Assembly (NCBI GenBank): GCA_023417515.1
Contig: JAEZFL010000127.1
Span: 1 to 62,388, forward strand
From: Pseudomonadota bacterium
GTDB taxonomy: Bacteria > Pseudomonadota > Alphaproteobacteria > Sphingomonadales > Sphingomonadaceae
Length of the DNA stretch: 62,388 nt
Direction: 5' to 3'
Position numbers and translations under genes: made by a program
The notes under the pieces: model-generated
Databases searched by the model: none
What the model was told of the DNA's origin: nothing
The model's input: the letters and a program-made list of their open reading frames with translations, nothing else
Shown here: piece after piece, positions 43,625-51,314 of the stretch
How positions within the stretch are numbered: the stretch's first letter is position 1
Layout: each line of letters starts with the position of its first letter

Positions 43625-43963
43625 ATGGAGAGGGACAAGGAGACCGGAATCCCGCTGACCAGGCGCCAAGGCAGCTCGGCGTGGCTCCGGCCAGTGCTGT
43701 TCTGGATGGGCGTGCTGCTGGTGATCGTCTCGCCCCTAGTGGGGGTGATCCCGGGCCCGGGCGGAGTCGTCTTCTTCGCGGCGGGGGCCGGCCTGATGCT
43801 CAAGAACAGCCGCTGGGCGAAGCGGCAATATGCCCGCTTCAAGCGCCGCCACCCCAATAAGGGCGCCTGGGCCGACTGGAGCCTGCGCCGCCCGAGCCAG
43901 CGCCGCCGCGCCGAGCGCGACAAGGCGACGGCAGCGGCGGTCGAACCCACGCAGGATCGTTGA
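43625..43963 (+). CDS. Small membrane protein (PGPGW-like)
   Basis: 112 residues. One or two hydrophobic segments (WLRPVLFWMGVLLVIVSPL and GGVVFFAAGAGLML) around a PGPGG turn, as in the PGPGW family of putative membrane proteins, then a basic tail (RQYARFKRRHPNKG, RRPSQRRRAER). Followed by a hairpin terminator at 44002. Confidence 0.6.
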   Translation: MERDKETGIPLTRRQGSSAWLRPVLFWMGVLLVIVSPLVGVIPGPGGVVFFAAGAGLMLKNSRWAKRQYARFKRRHPNKGAWADWSLRRPSQRRRAERDKATAAAVEPTQDR

Positions 43964-44001
43964 CTTGGCCGCCGGCTTTGCCTATGGGCACCCGGCACAT
44001 G

Positions 44002-44028
44002 GCCGCCTCCGGGGCGGCTGTTTTGTTT
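44002..44028 (+). terminator. Rho-independent terminator
   Basis: Stem GCCGCC (44002-44007) and GGCGGC (44013-44018) with loop TCCGG, then a T-rich run TGTTTTGTTT (44019-44028). It ends the transcript of the PGPGW-like gene before rpmH. Confidence 0.75.
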
Positions 44029-44063
44029 CAGATCATCTTATTCAATTTTCCAGTTTAGAGGGC

Positions 44064-44585
44064 ATGAGCGATGAAGCGCACCTTCCAGCCGAGCAATCTC
44101 GTTCGGGCGCGCCGGCACGGTTTCCGGTCCCGCATGGCGACGGTGGGCGGCCGCAAGGTCCTGAACGCGCGCCGCGCGCGCGGCCGCAAGAAGCTGTCGG
44201 CCTAAAGGTCGGGACGGCGCGAGCCAGGGAGGACCTGGGGCGCGTTACGCGGCGGGCGGACTATCTCGCCGCCAACAATGGGCTGCGGGCGCCGATGCCG
44301 GGATTCGTCCTGCTGGTGCGGCCCCGCGGCGACGGCGATCCTCTCAAGCGAATCGGCATAACCGTCTCCGGCAAGGTCGGCGGCGCGGTGGTGCGCAACC
44401 GCATGAAGCGCCGCCTCCGCGAGCTCGCCCGCAAGGTTCTTTCCGAAGCGGGCATCGCCGGCGCCGACCATATCCTGATCGGCCGCCCGAGCGGCATCGA
44501 GCGCGATTATGGCCTGCTTGAATCGGAATTCCGCAAGGCGCTCTCGAAACTGGCCGCACGCGCCCGTGAGAGGTCGGAGCCATGA
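44064..44585 (+). CDS. rnpA: RNase P protein component RnpA, start unclear, frame encloses rpmH
   Basis: The conserved protein runs from VTRRADYLAANNG (about 44244) through VGGAVVRNRMKRRLREL, the RNR motif that binds RNase P RNA. In this frame there is no ATG, GTG or TTG between rpmH's end and the conserved part. The only common start is ATG 44064, seven bases before rpmH, giving 173 residues with an Arg/Pro-rich extension read in a different frame across rpmH. CTG 44235, close to GGGAGG, would give 116 residues, nearer the usual length. The stop overlaps yidD (ATGA). It matures tRNA 5' ends together with the RNA subunit. Confidence 0.85.
   Translation: MSDEAHLPAEQSRSGAPARFPVPHGDGGRPQGPERAPRARPQEAVGLKVGTARAREDLGRVTRRADYLAANNGLRAPMPGFVLLVRPRGDGDPLKRIGITVSGKVGGAVVRNRMKRRLRELARKVLSEAGIAGADHILIGRPSGIERDYGLLESEFRKALSKLAARARERSEP
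44071..44205 (+). CDS. rpmH: 50S ribosomal protein L34
   Basis: 44 residues; sequence MKRTFQPSNLVRARRHGFRS then a basic tail ending KKLSA, a near-canonical L34. First gene of the conserved rpmH-rnpA-yidD-yidC-engB set. Its start lies seven bases after an ATG in the rnpA frame, and it is wholly inside the open rnpA frame. Confidence 0.97.
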   Translation: MKRTFQPSNLVRARRHGFRSRMATVGGRKVLNARRARGRKKLSA

Positions 44586-44794
44586 TCGCCAGGCTCCTCA
44601 TCCTGATTGCCCGCGGCTGGCAGCTCGGCCCGTCGCGGGTGCTGCCGCCGTCATGCCGTTACCAGCCCTCCTGCTCGGCCTATGCAATCACCGCACTAGG
44701 GCGCTATGGGGCGCTCAAGGGGAGCTGGCTTGCCGCCAAGCGCCTCGCGCGCTGTCATCCCTGGGGCGGCTCCGGACCGGATCCGGTGCCATGA
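44582..44794 (+). CDS. yidD: Membrane protein insertion efficiency factor YidD
   Basis: 70 residues. Conserved PPSCRYQPSCSAYAITALGRYGALKG with three Cys and RCHPWGGSGPDPVP at the end. Peripheral membrane protein, helper of YidC. ATG overlaps the rnpA stop by ATGA; yidC starts 26 bases later. Confidence 0.95.
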   Translation: MIARLLILIARGWQLGPSRVLPPSCRYQPSCSAYAITALGRYGALKGSWLAAKRLARCHPWGGSGPDPVP

Positions 44795-44820
44795 CCCTTC
44801 TTTCCGCCGAGGACGCCTGA

Positions 44821-46629
44821 GTGACCGATAACAAGAACCTGATCGCTGCGATCGCCCTGTCGGTGCTCGTGCTGTTGGGCTGGAGCCTGCTCTCCGAGCG
44901 CTTCTTTCCGACCGCTCAGCAGCCCTCGACCACGGTCGAGGACGGCCGCGTGGTGCCCCAGCAACAGCCGGCGAGCCTTCCAACCGGCACGCCGGAGACT
45001 CCGCGCACGATCCGCGACCGCGCCCAGGTGCTTCGCGAAACCCCTCGCGTCGCCATCGAGACTCCGAGCCTGCGCGGTTCGATCAACCTCCGCGGCGCAC
45101 GCATCGACGACCTCGTCCTCATCCGCCACACCGAGACGATCGCCGCGGATTCGGCGCCGGTCCGACTCTATTCGCCGGAAGGCACCGAACACGCTTATTT
45201 CGCCCATTTCGGCTGGCAGGGTCAGGATGTCCGCGTTCCGGACCAGACCACCTTGTGGCAGGCGAGCGGCCAGCGCCTGACCCCGACCACTCCAATTACC
45301 CTGAGCTGGGACAATGGCGCCGGCCAGCGCTTCGAGATCCGCCTCAGCGTCGACGACAATTACCTCTTCACCGCCGAGCAGCACGTCATCAACGCCGTCG
45401 ACTCGGCGCCGGTCGCGGTGAGCCCGTTCCAGCTCGTCAACCGAATCGGCGCATCCTCCGATCCGGACAGCTGGACCATGCATGTCGGCCCGGTCGGCGT
45501 GTTCAACGGCGCTGCCGATTACGAGAACAATTATCCCGATCTCGTCCAGGACGGGCAGCGGCGCTTCTCGACCACCGGCGGCTGGGTTGGCTTCTCCGAC
45601 AAATATTGGCTGTCGGCGATCATTCCCGCCCAGAATCTCTCGGTCGACGCCGGCTTCCGCTACTTCGGCAATATCGACAGCTTCCAGGCCGACGTCGCCG
45701 GGCAAGCCGCCGTGGTCGCGGCCGGCCGCGGCCGCTTCGTCACCAGCCACCTGTTCGCCGGCGCCAAGGAAGTGCAGGTTCTGGAGGCCTATCAGGACCA
45801 GCTCGGGACGGCGCTCGACAAGGCGATCGACTGGGGCTGGTTCGAATGGTTCATGCGGCCGATCTTCGGCCTGCTGCTGTGGCTGTTCGGGATCATCGGC
45901 AATTTCGGCTGGGCGATCATCGCCCTGGTCGTGATCGTCCGCCTCATCCTGTTCCCGATCGCCCAGAAGCAGTTCCAGTCGTTCGGCAAGATGCGGGCGC
46001 TCCAGCCCAAGATCCAGGCGCTCCAGGAGCGCCACAAGGACGACAAGCCCAAGCTCCAGGAGGAGATGCTTCGCCTCTACCGCGAGGAGAAGGTCAATCC
46101 TGCGGCCGGCTGCCTTCCGATCCTCCTCCAGATTCCGATCTTCTACGCGCTCTACAAGGTGCTGATCGTCGCGGTCGAGATGCGCCACCAGCCGTGGGAG
46201 CTGTGGATCAAGGACCTCTCCGCGCCGGACCCGCTCACGCCGGTCAACCTGTTCGGCTTCCTGCCGTTCACGCCGCCGAGCTTCCTGCTCATCGGAATCC
46301 TGCCGATCCTGGTCGGCGTCACCATGTGGTTCCAGCAGAAGCTCAACCCGCCGATGCCGGATCCCGTGCAGCGCCAGATCTTCGGCCTGATGCCGTGGAT
46401 CCTGATGGTGGTGATGGCGCCGTTCGCGGCCGGGCTGCAGCTCTATTGGGCGACCAACAACATCCTGTCGATCGCCCAGCAGCAATGGCTCTATTTCCGC
46501 CATCCCGAGATGCGGATGAAGCCTGCCGCCCCCGGCACGCCGCCGTCGCCGAGCCCGGCCCCGGCCGGTCCGACGCTGGCCAAGGAAAGCGGCGCGCCGC
46601 GCGGACGGCGCAAGCCGAAGGCGCGGTGA
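44821..46629 (+). CDS. yidC: Membrane protein insertase YidC
   Basis: 602 residues, GTG start. N-terminal TM (8-25), large periplasmic beta domain (about 60-350), then the conserved insertase core (MRPIFGLLLWLFGIIGNFG, KQFQSFGKMRALQPK, NPAAGCLPILLQIPIFYALYKVL). Inserts membrane proteins with and without SecYEG. Full length for a Gram-negative YidC; the C-terminal tail ends in a basic GRRKPKAR. Its stop overlaps the engB start (GTGA). Confidence 0.96.
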   Translation: MTDNKNLIAAIALSVLVLLGWSLLSERFFPTAQQPSTTVEDGRVVPQQQPASLPTGTPETPRTIRDRAQVLRETPRVAIETPSLRGSINLRGARIDDLVLIRHTETIAADSAPVRLYSPEGTEHAYFAHFGWQGQDVRVPDQTTLWQASGQRLTPTTPITLSWDNGAGQRFEIRLSVDDNYLFTAEQHVINAVDSAPVAVSPFQLVNRIGASSDPDSWTMHVGPVGVFNGAADYENNYPDLVQDGQRRFSTTGGWVGFSDKYWLSAIIPAQNLSVDAGFRYFGNIDSFQADVAGQAAVVAAGRGRFVTSHLFAGAKEVQVLEAYQDQLGTALDKAIDWGWFEWFMRPIFGLLLWLFGIIGNFGWAIIALVVIVRLILFPIAQKQFQSFGKMRALQPKIQALQERHKDDKPKLQEEMLRLYREEKVNPAAGCLPILLQIPIFYALYKVLIVAVEMRHQPWELWIKDLSAPDPLTPVNLFGFLPFTPPSFLLIGILPILVGVTMWFQQKLNPPMPDPVQRQIFGLMPWILMVVMAPFAAGLQLYWATNNILSIAQQQWLYFRHPEMRMKPAAPGTPPSPSPAPAGPTLAKESGAPRGRRKPKAR

Positions 46630-47273
46630 GCGAGGACGAACAGCAAGAGGCGCTCGCGCGCGAGGCGCGGCGCCTCTTTTCCGGGCCGATCGCGTTCCTG
46701 AAGTCGGCGCCGGAGCTGAAGTTCCTGCCCGATCCGGCGCTTCCGGAGATCGCCTTCGCCGGCCGCTCGAACGTCGGCAAGTCGTCGCTGATCAACCGGC
46801 TCACCAACCGGTCGGGCCTCGCGCGCACCTCGAACACGCCGGGGCGCACGCAGGAACTGAACTTCTTCGATGTCGGCGCCCCGCCGGTGCTTCGGCTCGT
46901 CGACATGCCCGGCTACGGCTTCGCCAAGGCGCCCAAGGACGTCGCGCGGCGCTGGCGCTACCTGGTCAACGACTATCTGCGCGGCCGCCAGGTGCTGAAG
47001 CGGGCGCTGCTGCTGATCGACAGCCGCCACGGCATCAAGGAGATCGACCGCGAGATCATCGAGATGCTCGACACCGCGGCGGTCAGCTACCGGATCGTCC
47101 TCACCAAGGCGGACAAGGTCAAGGCGACCGAGCTCGCCGCCGTCCAGGCCGCGACCGAGGCCGAGGCGCGCAAGCACGGCGCCGCCCACCCCGAGGTCAT
47201 CGCCACGTCGAGCGAAGGCGGAATGGGCATGGAGCGCCTCCGCGAAGCGGTCGTCGAAGCCGCCTTCGCCTGA
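46626..47273 (+). CDS. engB: Ribosome biogenesis GTPase EngB (YihA/YsxC)
   Basis: 215 residues, GTG 46626. GTPase motifs: GRSNVGKSSL (G1), NTPGRTQ (G2), DMPGYG (G3), TKADK (G4), TSS (G5). EngB acts in assembly of the large ribosomal subunit. Overlaps the yidC stop, and is followed by a palindromic repeat. Confidence 0.95.
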   Translation: MSEDEQQEALAREARRLFSGPIAFLKSAPELKFLPDPALPEIAFAGRSNVGKSSLINRLTNRSGLARTSNTPGRTQELNFFDVGAPPVLRLVDMPGYGFAKAPKDVARRWRYLVNDYLRGRQVLKRALLLIDSRHGIKEIDREIIEMLDTAAVSYRIVLTKADKVKATELAAVQAATEAEARKHGAAHPEVIATSSEGGMGMERLREAVVEAAFA

Positions 47274-47305
47274 TCGGCCGCGACGGGAACGTCGCCTTGC
47301 CTCTT

Positions 47306-47387
47306 GCGTCATTCCTGCGAAAGCGGGAATCCAGCTGCCTTCATCGACCGGCAACAAGCGTGGATTCCCGCCTGCACGGGAATGACA
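47306..47387. repeat. Inverted repeat, GTCATTCC...GGAATCC family
   Basis: Left CGTCATTCCTGCGAAAGCGG and right CCTGCACGGGAATGAC arms are inverted copies (consensus GTCATTCC-loop-GGGAATCCA) separated by about 35 bases. It fills the space between engB and the GST gene and ends next to the GST start, so it may also act as a 3'-end structure. Confidence 0.7.
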
Positions 47388-47400
47388 AGAGAGGAAGCGA

Positions 47401-48066
47401 GTGCTCAAGCTCATCATCGGCAACAAGGCTTATTCCTCCTGGTCGCTGCGCGGCTGGCTGGCGGTCAAGCAATCGGGGCTGCCGTTCGAGGAGATCACCG
47501 TCCCGATGTTCGACGAGGAATGGGACCGGCGCCGCGAGGGCGACGAGTTCGCGCCGTCGGGCGGCAAGGTGCCGATCCTGTGGGACGACCAGGCGGTGAT
47601 CTGGGACAGTCTGGCGATCATCGAATGGCTCGCCGACAAGACCGATCGCGCGCGCTACTGGCCCGAAGATCCCGAGGCGCGCGGAATGGCCATGTCGATG
47701 GCCGCCGAGATGCATTCGAGCTTCCCGAATCTGCGCCGCGAATACCCGATGAATGTGCGCAAGGTCTTCCCCGCCAAGGCGATCAGCGAAGGCACCAAGG
47801 CCGAGATCAGCCGTCTCATGGAGCTATGGGCGCAGGCGCGCGCCCGCCATGGCAGCGGCGGCCCCTATCTGTTCGGCACGTTCGGCGCCGCCGACATCAT
47901 GTTCGCCCCGGTGGTGACCCGCTTCGTCACCCATTCGATCCAGGTGCCCAATTTCGCCCAGGCCTATGTCGCGGCGATCCTCAACCACCCCTGGCTCGAC
48001 GACTGGATCCACGCGGCCCAGGAAGAGCCCTGGGTGATCGAGAATTACGAGCAGCCGGCGGCGTAA
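47401..48066 (+). CDS. Glutathione S-transferase family protein
   Basis: 221 residues, GTG start. Thioredoxin-like N-terminal domain with SSWSLRGWLAVKQSGLPFEE (Ser at the usual active site region) and GGKVPILWDDQAVIWDSLAIIEWLAD, which contains the cis-Pro and the GSH-binding Ser. An all-helical C-terminal domain follows. Related to the YfcF-like class. Substrate unknown. Flanked on both sides by palindromic repeats. Confidence 0.88.
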   Translation: MLKLIIGNKAYSSWSLRGWLAVKQSGLPFEEITVPMFDEEWDRRREGDEFAPSGGKVPILWDDQAVIWDSLAIIEWLADKTDRARYWPEDPEARGMAMSMAAEMHSSFPNLRREYPMNVRKVFPAKAISEGTKAEISRLMELWAQARARHGSGGPYLFGTFGAADIMFAPVVTRFVTHSIQVPNFAQAYVAAILNHPWLDDWIHAAQEEPWVIENYEQPAA

Positions 48067-48070
48067 AAAT

Positions 48071-48220
48071 CCTCCCTGTGAAGCGCAGCTTCATGGGGAG
48101 GGGGACCGCTCGCGAAGCGAGTGGTGGAGGGGCCATTCGGGCCTCCCGCGACAGCCCCTCCACCATCTGCTGGCGCAGATGGTCCCCCTCCCCATCCCCG
48201 CTTGCGCGGGGACAGGGAGG
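48071..48220. repeat. Long inverted repeat, CCTCCCTG...GGGGAGGGGGACC family
   Basis: The two arms both read CCTCCCTG, a small hairpin, then ATGGGGAGGGGGACC, another hairpin, then GGTGGAGGGG, on opposite strands. The inner hairpins differ (CGCTCGCGAAGCGAG on the left; ATCTGCTGGCGCAGAT on the right). It occupies nearly the whole gap between the GST and cupin stop codons and could serve as a two-way terminator. Confidence 0.75.
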
Positions 48221-48223
48221 AAC

Positions 48224-48676
48224 TCAGCCGAACTCCGAACCATCCTTGCGCGTGTAGCGCTGCGTCGGACCGTCGAGGTGCAGGTCGATATCCGGATAGT
48301 GGCAGTCGCTCGCCGCCGGCTTGCCGATCGCGACGAAGGTGCAGGGGCGCTCGCTGCGGTTGACGAGATGATGGCCGTTGGCGACGCCCTTGGGAAAGGC
48401 CGCGCAGTCGCCGGGGCGCATGATCGTCTCGCCGTCATCCTCGATCAGCACCGCCTCGCCGTCGAGCATCACGACGAACTCGTCCTCGCCCTCGTGCCAA
48501 TGCCGCTGGCTGGAGATACCGCCCGGCTCCAGGACGACATGGCTGACTCCGAAATCGGTTAGGCCCGCGGCGGAGGCGAGACGGCGGTAATGGCGCTTGT
48601 CCATCGGCGCGTTGAACGGCGGCGGATAGCCGGTGCGGTTGACCTGCTCGATGGAATCGAGATCGAGTTTCGGCAT
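48224..48676 (-). CDS. Cupin-domain protein
   Basis: 150 residues. Cupin motif 1 QRHWHEGEDEFVVMLDGEAVL (three metal-binding His/Glu) and motif 2 PGDCAAFPKGVANGHHLVN are clear. The protein begins MPKLDLDSIEQVNRTGYPPP, a feature I associate with sphingomonad single-domain cupins. Substrate unknown. It sits between two palindromic repeats and is convergent with the GST gene. Confidence 0.82.
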   Translation of the reverse strand: MPKLDLDSIEQVNRTGYPPPFNAPMDKRHYRRLASAAGLTDFGVSHVVLEPGGISSQRHWHEGEDEFVVMLDGEAVLIEDDGETIMRPGDCAAFPKGVANGHHLVNRSERPCTFVAIGKPAASDCHYPDIDLHLDGPTQRYTRKDGSEFG

Positions 48677-48690
48677 CCTATCCTCCCCAT

Positions 48691-48826
48691 CCGCTCAGGC
48701 TGAGCTTGTCGAAGCCCTGCCCTTCCTTCTCCGTAAGAAGAAGGACAGCCCTTTGGCCAGAGGCCAAAGTTTATCCTGAGCGACGCCGACAGGCGGCGTC
48801 GAAGGGACAAGCTCAGGGCGAGCGGG
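48691..48826. repeat. Palindromic repeat, GAGCTTGTCGAAG family, copy 2
   Basis: Left arm CCGCTCAGGCTGAGCTTGTC, right arm GACAAGCTCAGGGCGAGCGG, with a longer interior holding two further hairpins (TTTGGCCAGAGGCCAAA and CGACGCCGACAGGCGGCGTCG). Same family as 2581-2671. In the cupin/dapE divergent gap (48677-48864), which otherwise shows nothing. Confidence 0.75.
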
Positions 48827-48864
48827 TGGTGGAATATGGAGTCCAATCCCGTAGAGACATGCGC

Positions 48865-49989
48865 ATGACCATCGATCCCATCGACCTCGCCTGCCGGCTC
48901 ATCGCCTGCCCCAGCGTCACCCCGCGCGAGGCGGGCTCGCTCACCGTGCTCGGCGAGGCGCTCGAGGAACTGGGCTTCACCGTCCACCGCTTCCTGTCCG
49001 GAAGCCTGCCGGACGGACCGGTCGAGAACATGGTCGCGATCCGCGGCTCCGGCGGGCCGCATTTCGGCTTCGCCGGCCATGTCGACGTGGTGCCGCCCGG
49101 CGAAGGCTGGCGCACCGACCCGTTCACTCCGGTCATCGAGGGCGGCCTTCTCTACGGCCGCGGCGCCGTGGACATGAAGAGCTCGATCGCCGCCTTCGTC
49201 TCCGCCTGCGCCGACGTGCCCGAGCATGGTGGCACGCTGAGCCTACTCATCACCGGCGACGAGGAAGGGCCGGCGCGCTACGGCACCCGCTCGATCATGG
49301 AGTGGATGGCCGAGCGCGACATCCGCCCCGACATGATCCTGATCGGCGAGCCGACATCGGAGGACCGCCTCGGCGACATCGTCAAGATCGGCCGCCGCGG
49401 CTCGGTCAACATGTGGATCACGGTGCCGGGCGTTCAGGGCCACGTCGCCTACCCCCACCGCGCCGACAATCCGGTGCCCAAGCTCGCCCGCGTGGTGAGC
49501 GCATTGGACGCGCTCCATCTCGACGACGGCAACGAGCGCTTCCAGCCGTCCAACCTCGAGATCACCGACGTGCGCACCAGCAATGGCGCGACCAACGTCA
49601 TTGCCGGCAGCGCGACGATCCAGCTCAACATTCGCTTCAACAACCTTCAGCGCGGCGAGGACCTGGTCGAGCTGGTGCGGCGCACTGCGGAGGAGGCCGC
49701 GCCCGGCTCGACGGTCGAGGCGAAGATTTCGGGCGAGGCGTTCCTGACCCCGCCCGGGCCGATTTACGACATCGTCACCGAGGCGATCCGCGAGGAAACG
49801 GGAGTCGAGCCGCGGCTGTCGACCCATGGCGGCACGTCGGACGGACGCTTCCTGATCGCGCTCTGCCCGGTCATCGACTTCGGCCTGCCCAACGGCACGA
49901 TGCACAAGCTCGACGAGGCGGCGTCCGTCGACGACATCCACGCCCTCCAGCGCATCTACGCGCGGGTGATCAGGAAGGCGCTGACCTAA
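48865..49989 (+). CDS. dapE: Succinyl-diaminopimelate desuccinylase
   Basis: 374 residues. ATG 48865 (or 48859) is the most likely start; upstream in-frame sequence is repeat. Metal-site motifs: GHVDVVPPGEGW, GRGAVDMKSS, and GDEEGPARYGTRS. Removes succinate from N-succinyl-L,L-diaminopimelate, giving the meso-DAP precursor for lysine and the cell wall. Peptidase M20 family, normal length. Confidence 0.95.
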   Translation: MTIDPIDLACRLIACPSVTPREAGSLTVLGEALEELGFTVHRFLSGSLPDGPVENMVAIRGSGGPHFGFAGHVDVVPPGEGWRTDPFTPVIEGGLLYGRGAVDMKSSIAAFVSACADVPEHGGTLSLLITGDEEGPARYGTRSIMEWMAERDIRPDMILIGEPTSEDRLGDIVKIGRRGSVNMWITVPGVQGHVAYPHRADNPVPKLARVVSALDALHLDDGNERFQPSNLEITDVRTSNGATNVIAGSATIQLNIRFNNLQRGEDLVELVRRTAEEAAPGSTVEAKISGEAFLTPPGPIYDIVTEAIREETGVEPRLSTHGGTSDGRFLIALCPVIDFGLPNGTMHKLDEAASVDDIHALQRIYARVIRKALT

Positions 49990-49990
49990 C

Positions 49991-50072
49991 CGTCACCCCG
50001 GACTTGATCCGGGATCCACCTTCTTCAAGGCGGCGGAAAGCAGGTGGATGCCGGATCAAGTCCGGCATGACG
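49991..50072. repeat. Inverted repeat, GTCACCCCGGACTTGATCC family
   Basis: Left CGTCACCCCGGACTTGATCC and right GGATCAAGTCCGGCATGACG arms are inverted copies about 30 bases apart. Lies in the 86-base gap between convergent dapE and the rhomboid gene, a place typical for such elements. Confidence 0.78.
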
Positions 50073-50075
50073 AAC

Positions 50076-50717
50076 CTAGGCGTTCCTATAGCGCCACAGC
50101 AGCAAAGGCCGCGCCAGCACCAGCCCGGCGAGGAAACCGCCGATATGCGCCCCGACCGCGAGCAGGATTCCCGGACCGGTGCGGAACACGATGCCCATCA
50201 CGATCTGAAGCCCGACCCAGGCCGCCATCAGCCACAAGGCGTTCAGCCACAAAGCCAGCGCCGGATTGGCGACGCGCACACGGTTCTTGCCGAACAGCAT
50301 CGCATAAGCCCCGATCACCGCGGAGATGGCGCCGCTCGCGCCCACCATCGGTGCGATTTCGTTCGGGCCCATCAGATAATGGCCTGCAGCGGCGAGATAG
50401 GCGCCGGCGACGTAGAGGATGATCAGGTTCACCGGTCCCACCGCCCCTTCCACCGCGCGGCCGCAGAAGAGGAAGATCAGCAGGTTGAAAGCGAGATGCC
50501 AGATACCGGCATGGAGCAGCGCCGCGGTCAGCGGAGTGAGGACGAACGGCACCCGCGCGAAGCCGAGATCGGTCCCGAGCGCGGCGGGCACGAAGGCGCC
50601 CATCGGGATCGCCCACATCTCCAGCTGGAAGGTGCTGACGATCAGATAGACGAAAGCGGTCACGCAGGCGATCGCGACCGTGGCCTGCGCCGTGTGCCAG
50701 CTATCGGGAGTCCGCAT
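50076..50717 (-). CDS. Rhomboid family intramembrane serine protease
   Basis: 213 residues, six to seven TM helices. HLAFNLL with Asn78, catalytic Ser128 in VGASGAISA, and His191 in VGAHIGGFLAG, the Ser-His dyad. Substrates are unknown, as for most bacterial rhomboids. Convergent with dapE; upstream neighbour is greA on the same strand. Confidence 0.88.
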   Translation of the reverse strand: MRTPDSWHTAQATVAIACVTAFVYLIVSTFQLEMWAIPMGAFVPAALGTDLGFARVPFVLTPLTAALLHAGIWHLAFNLLIFLFCGRAVEGAVGPVNLIILYVAGAYLAAAGHYLMGPNEIAPMVGASGAISAVIGAYAMLFGKNRVRVANPALALWLNALWLMAAWVGLQIVMGIVFRTGPGILLAVGAHIGGFLAGLVLARPLLLWRYRNA

Positions 50718-50743
50718 CTGGGGGCTCCGTGTCCCCTACCCGC

Positions 50744-51223
50744 TTATTTGAACTCGATCTTGGCGATCTCGAAATAGCGGTCGCCGGACGGCGCCGAAAA
50801 TTCGACCTCGTCGCCGACCGAGCGGCCGATGAGGGCGCGGCCGAGCGGCGAATTGTAGCTGATCCGGCCGTCCTTGGCGTCCGCCTCGGTCTCGCCGACG
50901 ATCTGATAGACGATCTTCTTGTCGTTCTCGTCGAGCAGGTGGACGGTGGCGCCGAACACGACCTTGTCGCCGGACAAGGTCGCGGGGTCGATCACCATCG
51001 CCCGGCTCAGCCGGTCCTCGATGTCCGCGATCTGGGACTCGATCTGGCCCTGCCGCTCCTTGGCGGCGTGATATTCGGCATTCTCGGAAAGGTCGCCATG
51101 CGCGCGCGCTTCCTCGATCGCGTCGATCACCTGGGGACGCTCGACGGTTTTCAGCTGCCGAACCTGGAGCTGGAGCTTCTCATAGCCCTCCGCCAGCATC
51201 GGCATCTTCTCGACCGTGGCCAT
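50744..51223 (-). CDS. greA: Transcription elongation factor GreA
   Basis: 159 residues from ATG 51223. N-terminal coiled coil with the acidic tip (DAIEEARAHGDLSENAEYHAAKERQ) and C-terminal FKBP-like domain (SPLGRALIGRSVGDEVEF). Rescues backtracked RNA polymerase by stimulating transcript cleavage. Lies 91 bases downstream of carB on the same strand, a familiar order in this group. Confidence 0.96.
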   Translation of the reverse strand: MATVEKMPMLAEGYEKLQLQVRQLKTVERPQVIDAIEEARAHGDLSENAEYHAAKERQGQIESQIADIEDRLSRAMVIDPATLSGDKVVFGATVHLLDENDKKIVYQIVGETEADAKDGRISYNSPLGRALIGRSVGDEVEFSAPSGDRYFEIAKIEFK

Positions 51224-51314
51224 CAAACCTGCCTTTCATCATCAACAACTTGCCGTAGCGAGCCGCAATCAGCGATCCCGTTACGTAGGTTAAGCTGTGG
51301 GAAGTCGTTTCGCT

